Under the pieces are notes generated by a model, which was given only the letters and a program-made list of their open reading frames with translations, was not told the origin of the DNA and made no database searches. Below, in pieces: positions 1-11,281 of a stretch of 64,000 bases of DNA. The DNA lies in assembly GCA_037974965.1 (NCBI GenBank), contig JBBPFI010000013.1, forward strand, positions 62,001-126,000. Reading direction: 5' to 3'. Made by a program: the position numbers and the translations under genes. How positions within the stretch are numbered: the stretch's first letter is position 1; every line of letters starts with the position of its first letter. This DNA is from Dacryopinax spathularia (lineage: Eukaryota; Basidiomycota; Dacrymycetes; Dacrymycetales; Dacrymycetaceae).

Positions 1-3000
1 CACCGGGGTTGGGAGTGGGCGAGTTTGGGGCTTATGATCGTGGGAGCGGGCTCTCTTCCGCCGCAGGAGCAGGAGGAGGGGGATTACGACCACCAACAAC
101 CCTAGCCCAGCGCAGATCAGCTCGAGATCTACGAGAACAAGATCGCGCGCTGCCCGATCTGCCCGCGCACTACCTTGACGGCGGCGGGTTCCTGGGTGGT
201 TCTGCTGGCGTGGAGCAGGAAGGCGAGAGGGATGAAGTGAGCATTACGGAAGTTGGATATTTGTGCGAGGGGAGGCAGGTCACGCTGGGGTTGCAGACTG
301 TGCTTGGGCTTGTGCAGGTCGTCGGGAAGGAGCTGGAAGCGAAAGGTGTGTGCTTGCTCGCTGGCAGCTAGTTGGCTCTCGATCACGGACTGGTAACTGA
401 CGACGGGGACAGCGCTGACAACGCCCCTGCTGTTCAGCACACGTGCGCTCGACTTGTCCTCCCAGCGCGTCCGCTCCCTCGTCCGCGCGTTCCTCCGCAC
501 GCTTTCTCGCCCCGGTATCCCTCCCGAGGCGGACGCCGACCGCCGCTGGAGGGAAGAAGTGCGCCTTTCCGGTCCACACGAGCTGGCAGCCGTCCTCCGC
601 TGGGGCCTTGCCCGCGTGGTCCGCGTCCTCGGCCAAACGCACCTCCGCGGCCTGGTCGACATAGCGGCGTACGACAGCTGGCGCTCAGACGAAGCAGCGC
701 ACGGTTATCCAGCAGACGCGTTCCTCGCTTTCCCACCCCGACTGCCAGCGGAAGTCCGCCCTTTGCTAGCAACGCTCTTCCCCCTCCTCTCCCGGTTCGC
801 GGCGCACTCGACCGCCTCGGGTCTCACGCCGATCGTACTGGCCAACACGTTCGGTCCGCTTTTGTTCGGGCTCGGCTTGCCCAGTCAGCCATTCACGGCT
901 ACATACGCCGCCTACCTCTCCGCTTCGCACGCGACGGAACACTTGTTACTCGCATTCATCCGCTTACAGGACCACGAGCTCCAGCAAAAATCCGGAGTGT
1001 CCCTGCCCCCCAGGCTAAAGGACTGGCTCCGCGGCTATCCATCCATGCTCCCTCCCCCAACAGCAGCACTAGACCAACCACGCAAGACCTCAAAACTCGT
1101 CCGAGTGCTCTCGGTGCGGCGGAACGTCCGGCTCTACTCGCCTAATTTGTTCCAGACTGCGTCTGCTTGGCCGGCTGAGACTACGCCGGATCAGCCAATA
1201 AGGGAATGGAATCGGCTAGCCGGGCCCGGTAAGACCGCCCAACCCCTCTACACAGAAGACTACCGCAAGCGGCTTGACCTCCCGCTCTCCGCCCTCCCCG
1301 CATCACCATACCTCCGCGTCCCCCCTCCTCAGCCCGTAAAGGAGCGCGTGGACGGGCCGACGGTCCTAGGGACTATTGTCATACCCGAGGCGGAACGGTT
1401 CAAGAGTCTTACGGACTTGAGGTGGGGGATGTTCGAGAGCTCGGGGTTTGACTTGCCTGATCCGAAGAGGCTGGAGTTTGACTTGAATGAGAGCGCGAGA
1501 AAGGTGAGCCTGAATCTTCTGCCCACTCTTTTCTTTTTGCAGCCCTTGCAGCCAAATCCGAGGATGGCCTGTTTAGGCTTGCGCTTCCCGGACTCGTACC
1601 TCTAATTTTGCCTTCCGCCCATCTTGTTCCTCTGCCTTCCTACGGATTCTGGGGCGCTGGCTGCCCCTTCTGCTTCGCTAATAGCTTGTTTCACTTTTCG
1701 TCGCTCGTCTTCCCTCTGTTTCCTACCGTTTCGGTGCCTGTGATTGTGACCGCGCTCTAACACGCTCCGCTAGCGACAACCCTCGAAACGGGACACGATC
1801 GCCTGGTCTGATTTTGCGAATGTCGGGTTCACCCGGGACGACTTTTCGCTCGACTTTTCTCCCCCTGTACAGGAAAGCATCGCCAGCTGGCCCGAACATC
1901 AAGCCGAGCTACACCGCAAGCTCCGCAAGCAGCAAAAGGCCCTGCCGGCCTTCGGGTGGGACACGCACCCCGTCCATGGGCGGGATAAGCAAGTGGACGA
2001 GGCGTTCATAGACTGTTTTTGCGATCTGCTGCTCTCGACGGGGTGGATGGAGCGCGAGGAACTCACGTTCAGGGACTGTAATTGGGTCTTGGTCGAGTAT
2101 CGCGCTGCGCCCGAGCCCGCTCCGGGCAGTGGGCAGTCAGCCAGCACGCTCACTTCCACGGGCAAGGACAACCGGACAAGCAGCCAGTGGTACGTCTTTG
2201 AGGAGTTCGTCCCGCGCGAGTATAGGGAGAGCCTACTCAACCCGAAGAAGAAGAAGCCGGGCATCTTCTCCGTCAAGACGAAGAAGCTGCTTCCGATCAT
2301 CACGAATGGCGGCAGGGGCCAGGGGACCGTTTCGGCTCCGCGAAGCCCAGCGAGGGAGGCAGAGTTCGAGAGGATCATCAGCGCTCCTGAGCGCGGCGAG
2401 CGGGTGGACAATACTCGCAAGCTGTCCCTCGCTGGAGCGGCGGCCATTTCGCCAGACAAGGAGAAGCCCAAGCTACAGATCTCGACTCCGCTCCAGCCAG
2501 GAGAGCATCCTCATGGGAAACTACGCAAACCGCCCTTCCCGCTCCATCCGTCTTCCTCTGTAGGGCCGCTCAACAGGCTCAAAGCGCTCGGCAGGCACTC
2601 GCCCGCCACGCCTTCGGAGGAAACGGCCGTCGACGTTGAGTTTGCCCAGGCTAGTCTGAGCGACGGCTCGGATCCGGACGAGGGCAGAGGTGGCAAACGT
2701 CAGCAGAAGCCGAAAGAGCCTTGGGTCGACGTACGCCTTGCTGATCGGAACAAGCAACAGCCGCAGCTACCTGCTTCGCCCGTTAGTCAGCATGCGCCGC
2801 CCTCTCCTCGCCCGCAAGAGGAAGAGAGCGTGATGGAGCCCGTGCAGTTCGCAAGACACGAGCAGCTCCCTACGCCAGAAGGCCCAAGTCCGGGCAGTGA
2901 ATATCCCGTACCGGAGGAGTACGAGTCAGAGGACGCGACGCCTATCGGCTTGACTGCTGGCCAAGAGTTCCCGCTTCCGCCTGATCGGTCTGCCAACCGT

Positions 3001-3591
3001 CGTGGGATCATCTTCCCTTCTGCCGGTCCATCCCCACCTGAGACGGAGGAAGAGTACGAAGACCACGGAGATTTCGAGCCGTACGCAGAAGGCACAGAAG
3101 GCAGCGAGAGTCGGCACGCGGAGGATGAAGGCGAGGGATATGGCGAAGGGGAAGACGATGCCGATGCTGCAACGGACATGTCTGGCCCTGACCACGCCAC
3201 GCCGTTTGACCCTCATGGGCCAGGTGGGATACCCGTAGACCAGTGGCAGTCAGCAAGGGGCAGCAATGACCGGAAGCATGCGTCGGGCGTCAGCTCGCTC
3301 ATCGAACTCTACCAGGAACGCGATAGGCAGGCGACCCTCGATGTCGGTCCATCCCGCATACCTGTTCGAACGACATCCCCTCCGAATCTTCCGCTTGGCG
3401 CACCTGTGCGGCCTACCAGCCCGGCAAGGGCCGCAAGCCCGCTCACTGCTTCACCAAAAGGCATGCAGTCATCCGAAGGCTCGGCGCTCTTCGAGCCGGA
3501 CAAAATCCAAGCGAACTTCCCAAGATACGTGCATGGAGCCCCGCTTCATAACCTCATGGAGGCTCCCGAAGAAGAAGAAGAGGCTGAATAA
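1..3591 (+). CDS. MSB1-like (DUF1708) polarity protein, 5' end outside window
   Basis: Partial gene entering from the left edge. Three exons can be read: up to 349, 438-1503 and 1774-3591; the two introns (350-437, 1504-1773) have GT/AG ends and keep frame. Exons 1-2 encode the MSB1/DUF1708 region, which resembles a RhoGAP fold: segments such as EVGYLCEGRQVTLGLQTVLG, RVRSLVRAFLRTLSRPG and LTPIVLANTFGPLLFGL. Exon 3 starts with conserved AWSDFANVGFTRDDFSLDF and then becomes a long acidic, proline- and serine-rich, probably disordered tail ending in a Glu run. In yeast, MSB1 proteins act at the bud cortex in Cdc42/Rho polarity signalling; that role is inferred here. The last third is duplicated at 14.65-15.9 kb. 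Family call fairly sure; the true N-terminus is outside the window. Confidence 0.8.
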
Positions 3592-3927
3592 GCTCAGAGC
3601 GCCGCATTATATCTCTTCTTTCCCCCTTTTCTAGGTGCTTTCGCGTTGCTTCAGTTGGATTTATTTCTCTCTCCTATTTCCTATTTGTGTGTGCTGGCTG
3701 TATTATGACTTTCCGCCTCTTTGGTACGACCTTTGTCTGCACGTTTGCAATCCCTGCTAACCTCACCATACCCTCGTTACTCGTTATTTTACCCTCACTT
3801 TCCAACCAGATTCATACACGTACAGAGCACTGTACCCAGTGTGTAGCCAGAGATTCCCCTACCCGAGATATCGCCCTTTAATGAATCCCTTTGATTGAAG
3901 CAATGAGAACGGAGCGCAGCGGCTTCT
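2511..3927 (+). repeat. Donor segment of MSB1 3'-end duplication
   Basis: This stretch (last third of the MSB1-like coding region, its 3' UTR and about 330 bp beyond) recurs in direct orientation at 14650-15907. Read by eye, identity is roughly 85-90% in the first half. From 3294 to 3718 I find no difference from 15273-15697. The second copy lacks 159 bp, so the offset changes from 12138 to 11979. Confidence 0.9.
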
Positions 3928-4011
3928 ACTGGCAGCACGTCGCGTTAGAACGGGACCCAGGACGGGTAGGTGACGATCCCTGACTCTTGCCGAGCTCAGC
4001 CTCCAACCGTG

Positions 4012-4430
4012 ATGTTCTCGTACCTCAATCGTCTTGCATCCCTGCTCTTCAATACCCGTACTGGTCTAAAAAACTCTCATACGTTGCGGCCCTGTGCACC
4101 TACACAGCCCGAAAGATCGTCGAAGCGTTGCCGGAAAACTCCCTCATTGCCTCGGTATCTGCGGAGCCGAACCCTCGTCGGTTTCTCTACCCTCGGGACC
4201 ACCGAACCGAAGACTTCCACGAGTATCGACCTGGTGGTTACTGGCAAATCTTCCTACCCACATGGTTGAGCGGCGGAAAGCTTATAGCGTTACACAAGCT
4301 TGGCAGTGGCGGCTACGGGACAGTATGCTGGGTGAGTGCATCATCATAGTCATCGACAGATGAGCAGCTAACAGAGTGGGTAGGCTTGGACAGGCTCCGA
4401 GAACAAGGTTGGACCGGTCTTCCGCACTGT
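4012..4430 (+). pseudogene. SRPK-like kinase N-terminal fragment (K8), frameshifted and truncated
   Basis: The only + strand member of the kinase family. ATG at 4012 begins MFSYLNRLASLLFNTRTGLK, matching the family leader MF-x-YL-(K/R/N)-x-LA. The continuing homology (FHEYRPGGYW, then LHKLGSGGYGTVCW of the glycine-rich loop) lies in another frame. The switch falls near a run of six A (4068-4073), suggesting a one-base slip. A GTGAGT splice donor follows the glycine loop at about 4332, but no kinase core follows; homology ends next to the palindrome at 4431. It has no ATP-lysine onward and cannot be a kinase. A decayed copy is the best reading. Confidence 0.7.
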
Positions 4431-4499
4431 GCCTCCTGCATAGTTCGGAGGCATACAGTCTATGGCATAGACTGTTTGCCTCCGAACTATGCAGGAGGC
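4431..4499. repeat. Near-perfect 69-bp palindrome
   Basis: Left arm 4431-4464 and right arm 4466-4499 are 34-bp reverse complements with one mismatch around a single centre base (G at 4465). It lies between the truncated + strand kinase fragment K8 and the 3' end of the opposite-strand kinase K1. Confidence 0.93.
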
Positions 4500-4549
4500 G
4501 CTGCCAAAATGCTGCCAGCATGGCACCAGCCCCATGTCTTGGAGAATTG

Positions 4550-5959
4550 TCATCGAAGTCCTACTTCTGGAAACTCGGCAGCAAGCAATTTCAAAACGGT
4601 ATCAATCCCGGGTCGGTCTTCAGGGCGTGCCCTGAGCATGCCGGACAGGAGTCGGCTCCACCGCTGGATGTCCTTCTCCGACAGAGGTTGGCCGGCAGGT
4701 GCTGCCATTGGACCGTCCGACCAACGTTCGTCCTGTTGACCGGTCTTCCGCAGCATCTTCTCCAGCCACGGAAGCGAATTACCATCTTGGCCCCGTATAT
4801 CCTTCCTCACCCTGAGCGAATCGTCCGGCAGATCGAGGAGGCCTTCGTGCATCATGGGAACATCCGCGTCGCGGACATCGATTAACGGGAACCCAGCGAG
4901 AAGTTCGAAGAGTAGCAATGCGAAGGTCCAGATATCAGAGGCTGTCGAGATCTCCTGGTAAAGCAGCGTCTCTGGTGCTTGATAGCATGTGGGAACTGTC
5001 GGGGGTCGATCATCGTTCGGCACAGACAGGTCGACGGTGTCTCCCAGGTCGATGCATTGAATAGCCTCCTCCAAAAATGGGACCATCTCGGGCACGCACA
5101 TCTCCGCCGTTTCAACCTCTTCGGTAGGTGCGTGAGGACCGACTTCCGAGCCGTCCACAGTCTCTACCGCGCCTGTTGTCGGAGAGCCGAGTACTGAATA
5201 GAGCTTCTCTTTTGTCCAGCCATGCACTTCGTCCTTTACTTTGATAGCCCAATTGGCCGGCGTGATGTCTGCTCCGTCCTTTAAGAATGGGGATACTGTT
5301 GTAACGAAGGACATACCATGTAGGGCGATTTGCATGCTGTGCAATAGCTGGAGCGCCAGGCCTGCTTGCCAAGCAAAACGCGCCACTACATCCGGCCGCA
5401 TATGCATGCTCCCCTCCACTAGTGCTCCGAAATACAGCACACGGTTGAGACTGGGCCCAGTGAGAGGTTGAACAAGGCAGGTGTGCACTCCGTTCGAACT
5501 TTTCTCTTCGAAGACTGATATCGGTTTGCGGATGTACCTCATAGCTTCGGCGTTCGGGTCTCCTGTCCCCAGCTTTTCCACCATCTCCAGCTCACGCTCC
5601 ACCACCTCACTCCGGTCCGCTTGAAGTACCTTGATAGCCACCAAACCGCCGTTCGCCAAGTCCTCTGCCAGCCATACCCTTGCTGACCCTCCGCTTCCGA
5701 GCTTGTGTATAACCTCGAAGCGACCATCGTTCAATCGAGAGCTGAGGGTGATAGGACAGTATCCTCCTGGGCGATATTTTTCGTAGTTCTCGCCCCACCT
5801 GTCGATTGGTTCATAAAACCGCCGGCGACTACCATCGGCTGCCGGGAATGGCTGAGGTACGGGGATGGGCTGACCGGATAGGGGAAGGCGCATGAGAGCA
5901 GAAGCGGGGTTCGAAATAGCAGATGCCTTGCCAGATGAAGACGACACACCCTCCAGCAT
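4550..5959 (-). CDS. SRPK-like protein kinase K1
   Basis: Complete kinase domain, about 453 residues after splicing from ATG 5959. Motifs in order: YRPGGYCPITL before the N-lobe (typical of SRPK-like kinases), glycine loop KLGSGGSARVWLA, ATP lysine in VAIKVLQAD, an ERELEMVEKL helix, catalytic-loop residues DITPANW, CIDLGDT in place of DFG, YQAPE in place of APE, and SDIW in the F-helix. Intron 5269-5316 (48 nt, GT-AG) splits the catalytic loop between ALH and DIT; it is a multiple of three without stops, so the unspliced frame stays open. Upstream in the same frame, 5960-6205 would encode the family leader but has a TAG at 6086-6088. Substrate unknown; the catalytic-loop lysine is replaced by Thr. 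Kinase fold sure, activity not proved. Confidence 0.82.
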   Translation of the reverse strand: MLEGVSSSSGKASAISNPASALMRLPLSGQPIPVPQPFPAADGSRRRFYEPIDRWGENYEKYRPGGYCPITLSSRLNDGRFEVIHKLGSGGSARVWLAEDLANGGLVAIKVLQADRSEVVERELEMVEKLGTGDPNAEAMRYIRKPISVFEEKSSNGVHTCLVQPLTGPSLNRVLYFGALVEGSMHMRPDVVARFAWQAGLALQLLHSMQIALHGMSFVTTVSPFLKDGADITPANWAIKVKDEVHGWTKEKLYSVLGSPTTGAVETVDGSEVGPHAPTEEVETAEMCVPEMVPFLEEAIQCIDLGDTVDLSVPNDDRPPTVPTCYQAPETLLYQEISTASDIWTFALLLFELLAGFPLIDVRDADVPMMHEGLLDLPDDSLRVRKDIRGQDGNSLPWLEKMLRKTGQQDERWSDGPMAAPAGQPLSEKDIQRWSRLLSGMLRARPEDRPGIDTVLKLLAAEFPEVGLR

Positions 5960-6205
5960 CACGTCCTGTTCCGTAGGGTGGGAGTGGCTCGTCTCGCTGG
6001 GCGGAGTGGCGGATGACGGTAGGCCGACTGGGGCAGGTGGTTTGGCGGTCGCGGTCGGCGAGACATCCTCGTCGACTGAGATACTCTAACCTCGATTGAG
6101 GGGACGCAGTGGGCTCTTGAGTAGATAGAAGAGATAAGAGAACATTCTGGAGTACATATCAAGAGACAACACGGCATACGCGAGCTGCTTGAGGTATTGG
6201 AGCAT
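5960..6205 (-). pseudogene. N-terminal leader of K1 interrupted by TAG
   Basis: Minus-strand ATG at 6205 opens MLQYLKQLAYAVLSLDMYSR, the hydrophobic family leader, and continues PLRPLNRG to a TAG at 6086-6088. Beyond the stop the same frame runs without interruption into K1, and the residues after it (KPPAPVGLPSSATPPSETS) match the paralogue K4 (KPPASLGLPSSATPSGETS). The stop is therefore a point lesion inside an otherwise continuous N-terminus. K1 either starts internally or has lost its leader. Confidence 0.65.
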
Positions 6206-6994
6206 GGTCGTCTTTGACATATCCCTAGTCAACCAAGTAAGACAGACAGGTTTATAGAAAGATGCTTCCGCTTCCGCGACATATGACGAGTAGGATGGGA
6301 CATAATTCAGTTTCTGCAAAATTGAAATGGATTTCCACTGACTTGCCCGCATCAGCCCGTGTCAGCCCGCACTTACCCTGAGCTGCGCGGATATGCTCGC
6401 ATATGCATCAATTCCCTTTATGTCGTGCACTATTTTCCCTCAAGTTCCACTATTGTTTTCTGCCCTCTCTTGCCCTATGTTGCAGCGTCAAAAATTCAGT
6501 TTTGTGCTCAGCCCTTGGATTTGTCATAGGGCACGTCAAAATTGGGGTAACAAATGAGTTATCCATCAGTGCTGCATCCCAAATAGGTATCAGGCAGATT
6601 AGGGGAGATTAGGGGAGATTAGGGGAAGTGCAGGGAGAGCCGGGCACTATGAGGGATACCAGAGTTGCTCGCTGCATAGTACCGCAGTTGCATGCAACCC
6701 GGAGGCTTTCGGTGTAAAATGGGTAAAAAGGTATTTGCAAACCATTTTTGTCCCAATGTACTCGTCATAGCGACATGATAGGACCCTCAAGACCCCAATT
6801 GTGGGTTACGTAGGACATAGTGGGTTCATAGAGAACCGCTTCTACCTAACAGTCAGACCGCTTCGTACACGCCTGAATGTGAGTCTCTTTCTCCTTCCTT
6901 GTTCTATTCGCCACCGTTTTTGCTTGAGCTTTTTGCTGACACACACACGCAGAGATCATCTCCCGGATCCACACCCCTCGCACACTAAACACTA
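6206..6994. other. AT-richer intergenic stretch with short tandem repeat
   Basis: No supported gene. GC content looks clearly lower than in the flanks. At 6597-6626 there are three copies of a 10-bp unit GATTAGGGGA. Short ORFs here have no recognisable motif. Confidence 0.5.
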
Positions 6995-7692
6995 GGGACC
7001 GCAGGGTCACTGATAGTCAGCGACTTTACTGCTGATTGTCAATGTTTCCGTGTGTATCGCACTGTCTGCCTTTCATGAACTGACTTAAGGTATTGGTTTG
7101 AGGGTCAGTGTGCACATTGGATTATGCGTAAGTCTTGCTCCAAGGGTCCTTCTGCATCGTGCTTGCTTCCCCTAACCACCACCTTTCAGGTCCGCAGGTA
7201 CGTATATGCGCATATATTTGCATATTTTCAGCTCATTTCTGCAACAGGATTCGATATTTGGTGTTCAGGAAGACTGGTGTGCATACTCCATGTATGCCTT
7301 ACTTTTCCATGCTAACATACTGCATAGAGACCTCGCACTCTGCAAAGCATTGTCACAGCCAGAGCAAGCTTATGAGTATCCCCCACGATTCTAACACACC
7401 TACAATACATTTCCGTTTGCTTATATGTCTCGTGTTGTGGCTTATATCTCTACTAATAATGAAAAAAACTATGTGTATATAAGTGCTCTGAACGCTGATT
7501 GTGGATCAGCGAAAAACACAATGACAACCCGTGTCTAAACCACTGACTATCAGTGCAATATGACACTGAAATCGTTCATTTTACACTGAATATCAGTGCA
7601 GATTTGCACTGAGAACACAGTGCTTTGCATACTGGTAACCAGCGCTTGGACCACTTATTCCGCACACTGATAGTCAGTGTGTATCGGAACCC
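6995..7692. mobile_element. Putative non-autonomous TIR element (MITE-like), about 0.7 kb
   Basis: The left end GGGACCG and the reverse complement of the right end GGGTTCCG form imperfect terminal inverted repeats, both followed by the palindromic motif CACTGA-N3-TCAG (7008-7020 at the left, 7665-7679 at the right). Two further copies of the motif lie inside at 7541-7555 and 7584-7598. Each end is flanked by TA (6993-6994, 7693-7694), compatible with a TA target duplication. The element is AT-rich and has no transposase ORF. It could instead be a chance cluster of small palindromes. Confidence 0.42.
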
Positions 7693-7946
7693 TAGTGAAA
7701 TGCGTGCGCCATCGCCCTTCATTTTGACTTTCCCCGTTTCCGCAATATGCTGTATACAAGCTGGCTAGCGTAGGTTATAGATAAGCTGAGAGTAAAATTG
7801 ATGGAGTGGGGATTGCCCTGAAGAGCTACAGGATCGATGAAGACAGTTTCGCCCCTTTCCTAGATGCCATCATACACCGGAACCCACATGCAGACACTGG
7901 AGATGCGGACGGAAGAGTCATTTCCGCAGGCTGGAGCTTGGACCAG

Positions 7947-9477
7947 TCACAGACACTCCTTCTCGATGCCAGCAAAGCTGCCCGCCAGCCATTGTAGCAC
8001 AGTTTCGACAGCCGGCCGATCTTCCGGCCGCAGCCTTAGCATGCTGGAGAGAAGCACTGCCCAGCGCTCAAGGTCCGCCTCTGACAGCGCCCTGATGGCT
8101 GGGACAAACCCGGACCGTATAGTGTGGCTAGAGGCTAACTCCACCATACCTTGCAACTTCCTTCTGATGAACTCCGTGGGCGCCACGGTGCTATCGACCT
8201 TCTCATCAAGCTTGCTTGCCAATGTGTTGTAGGGAATGCCAAGTACCCATGCCTGTTGCCGCAGTATGTAGTCGCTTGTTTGCCCGTGCTCGATGAGCAT
8301 TGGCTGACCCGTCAGAAATACGCAGAAGAGAAGGGCCAAGGACCAGATATCAGACGCCAGCGAAATCTGTCCCTTGACGAGGGACTCTGGAGCCTGGTAG
8401 GGGAGTGGGGCCGTGGGTGAATGATCGTTGTCAAGAGACATATCGAAAGTGTCGCCCAAGTCGATACACACAATTGAGTCTCGTCGAAGAAACGGTAACA
8501 TGCCGGGCAGGCACATGTTCGCGCACACCGCCTCCTCCGCTGCATCGTGCGGCGTTAGAGGCGATCCGTCGATGGATGCGACATCGTAGATGGTCGGAGG
8601 GCCCAAAACCTCATAGAGGCGTTCTTTCGACCAGTGGTGTACTTCATCTTGGATGTCAAACGCCCAGTTCCCAACAGTAATGTCTACCGAATCATAAGAA
8701 AACGGCCACTGTGAGTTGAAGAGGGTGAACCATACCATGCAGTGCGATATTCATGCCATGTAGCAACTTGATCACGCTTGCTGCCTGTCTTGCAAGGTGT
8801 GGCGCAAGGGATGGGCCAAACGGCAAGCTGTCGTCCCACACCCAAAGGCTCAGGATATCGGAAAGGCTCGGTCCCGTCAGCGGCTGGACGAGGCAGGTGT
8901 GAATCCCGTTCGGGCTCGTCTCCTCGAATGTTGACACTGGTATACGAATGCGTTGCATGGCGGTAATCTCGTTACTGGGGGAGCGAAGGCGCTCCATCAT
9001 AGCCAGTTCTCTTCCCATAACTCTCGGCCTATCCGCTTGCAACACCTTGATCGCCACAAGGCCGCCTTTCTTGACATTCACCGCCGCCCATACCGTTGCA
9101 GATCCGCCGCTACCCAGCTTGTGAACGATTTGATATTCTCCGTCATTGAGGTAGGAGTTGATGCGAATAGGACAATATCCTCCTGGCCGATATTGATTGA
9201 AGTTCTCGGTACGGTCGTCCACCCCTTCACAGAACCTGGAGGTAGAAAATGGTTGGGTGTCGCCGGAGTAGGCCCGAATCGGAGCAGGGATCGGCCCAAA
9301 GGTTGGTGAAGGAACTAGAGAAATCTCGCTGGGATCGGCCCAGGCCAAGACGGGAGGAATCGGCCAGCGGATACTGGCAGCTACCAAGGGATCCAGAACT
9401 GGCGTAGCAGTTGAAAACGGGGTATAGCCAGGCTTGTCGGATGAGTCTGAGTCGAAATTGGGAAAAGAGGATATCAT
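7947..9477 (-). CDS. SRPK-like protein kinase K2
   Basis: Two exons around intron 8684-8735 (52 nt). Start taken at ATG 9477 (MISSFPNFDSD); the frame is open to 9570 but only with a TTG. Motifs: YRPGGYCPIRI, glycine loop KLGSGGSATVWAA, VAIKVLQAD, catalytic loop LH-DITVGNW after splicing, CIDLGDTFDM, YQAPE, SDIWSLAL. Upstream DNA at about 9560-9600 still encodes a trace of the family leader (PYLKHLAWIAP) in a different frame and without its ATG, so the leader has been lost here. Here the catalytic-loop intron is not a multiple of three and must be spliced. Function inferred only as an SRPK-like Ser/Thr kinase. Confidence 0.8.
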
Positions 9478-9743
9478 TGTTCTTCCCAGTAACACCTTGA
9501 AGGGAGGAGTGATAGGGGTATTTGTGGTGATGATATTCTTAAGTATGTTCAAGCAGCAGGAGCAATCCAAGCCAGATGTTTGAGGTATGGGGACAGTGAC
9601 AGTCGTCGTACAGTACTTACTAGCAGCGGATGCAGCGGCGCGGAGAGACCCGGTCAGGGGCTACCCTGATCAGACGAGGAGTCACTACTCTGCATATACC
9701 GACCAGTCACCACGTCACTACTGTAATGGGCAGAGGAATGGGT

Positions 9744-11281
9744 TTATTTCCAGCCCCAAGCCGGGAAATGTGCGGCTATCAACTCTACTACCATATCAAT
9801 CGACGGTCTTTCTGCCGGTCGTAGTCGCAGCATGCGGCTCAGAATGCGGCTCCACTGTTGGACGTCCTCCTCGGGCAGGCCTTTCCCACAAGGGGCTACA
9901 AAGGGGCCATCAACCCAGCGCACGTCCCGCTTACCGGCTTCCCTCAGCTTCTCTTGTAACAACTCGACGGACACGCAGATTCCTTCGAGGAGTTTGCCAC
10001 CGTTTGTGAGATATCCGGGTGGCAAATTGAACAGCCGCTCGTGTTCCCCGAGGACGCCGGGACCGCGTAGGAAACAAAGGGGGAGACCACTGAGAAGCTC
10101 AAAAAACAAAAGCGCCAAAGTCCAGATGTCGGACGAAAGAGATATTTCCCCATCGAGTACTGCCTCCGGTGCTCGATAGGACATGGGTACAGTGGGTGGA
10201 CGAGGCGACGGTTCCTTTCCAAGGTCGACGGTATCGCCTAGGTCGATACATTGAATTGAAGCGTCCAAATAAGGAGCCATAGCGGGCAGACACATGTTGG
10301 CAGTTACGACTTCCTCGGCAGGCGCATGCGGTCCTATCGCCGAGCCGTCCAAGGTGTATAGAGGATAGGTCTCCGGAGCACCCAGGACCTGGTACAGCTC
10401 CTGCCGTGACCAGCCATGCACCTCGTTTTTTACTCGCAGCGCCCAATTGGCCGGCGTGATATCTATGGAAAAGCCATCACCGAGCAGCCCCTATTATTAC
10501 CAATCTGGCACGTACCATGGAGAGAGGTTTTCATCGTATGAAGAAGTTTGACCGCCGCCGCCGCTTGCCGCGCAAACTGGGGTACGAGGTCGGTTCGAAG
10601 GCGAACGCTACCTTGAAGTTTTGATCCGAACGTCAAGATATGTTTCAGGCTCGGTCCAGTCAGAGGTTGCACGAGACATGTATGGACACCATTGGCGCTC
10701 CTCTCTTTGAATGTTGCCTTAGGCGTCCGAATGTATCGTTTACCCTCAGCCCCATCCGCGACGGTGCGCAGCTTTTCTGTCATTGCGAGTTCGCGCTCCA
10801 CCGCTTCCACCCTGTTTGCTTGAAGGACCTTGATCGCCACCAATCCCCCATAGCTCAAGTCTTCCGCAAGCCACACCACAGCCGACCCACCACTTCCGAG
10901 CTTGTGTACGACAAGGTACTGGCCGCCATTCAGCCGGGAATTGAGAGTGATGGGGCAGTATCCACCTGGGCGGTACTTCTCGAAGTCTTCGCCCCAGTCG
11001 TCCATGGGATCGTGAAAGCGCCGTGCTGGACCGCTGTCCATGTTGACCGGAGATGAGCCAGGCGCGAGCGGAGGAAAGGAGAGACCCGGAGGCGTGGGAA
11101 ACGGGAAAGGCGGCTTGGTCGCCACGGGTATCGGTATGTAAGGTGTAGACGAGCCCGGCAAGAATATCGGCGGATCAGGCATAGGGACATACGGCATAGA
11201 GCAGCCAAGTGTAGCAACAGGCGACAATGGTGAGTGCGGGCGGGTTAACGCAGCACTCCTTGTAGGCGACGGCTGCGTCAT
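9744..11281 (-). CDS. SRPK-like protein kinase K3
   Basis: Two exons around intron 10463-10515 (53 nt). The first in-frame ATG is 11281; the open frame continues upstream to a TTG at 11416 through a hydrophobic stretch ending in RRRR. A separate ATG at 11459 opens MFPYLKN and hits TAG at once, a broken remnant of the family leader. Kinase motifs: YRPGGYCPITL, KLGSGGSAVVWLA, VAIKVLQAN, LH-DITPANW after splicing, CIDLGDTVDL, YRAPEAVL, SDIWTLALLFFELLSG. The N-terminal 100 residues or so are Pro/Ser/Thr rich and probably disordered. The kinase domain looks complete. The N-terminus is uncertain. Confidence 0.8.

Noticed and set aside
100-240. Alternative frame reading LEIYENKIARCPICP in the first 240 bp
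   Set aside because: It stops after about 40 codons and does not join exon 2; the chosen frame gives a continuous MSB1-like N-terminus across intron 350-437.
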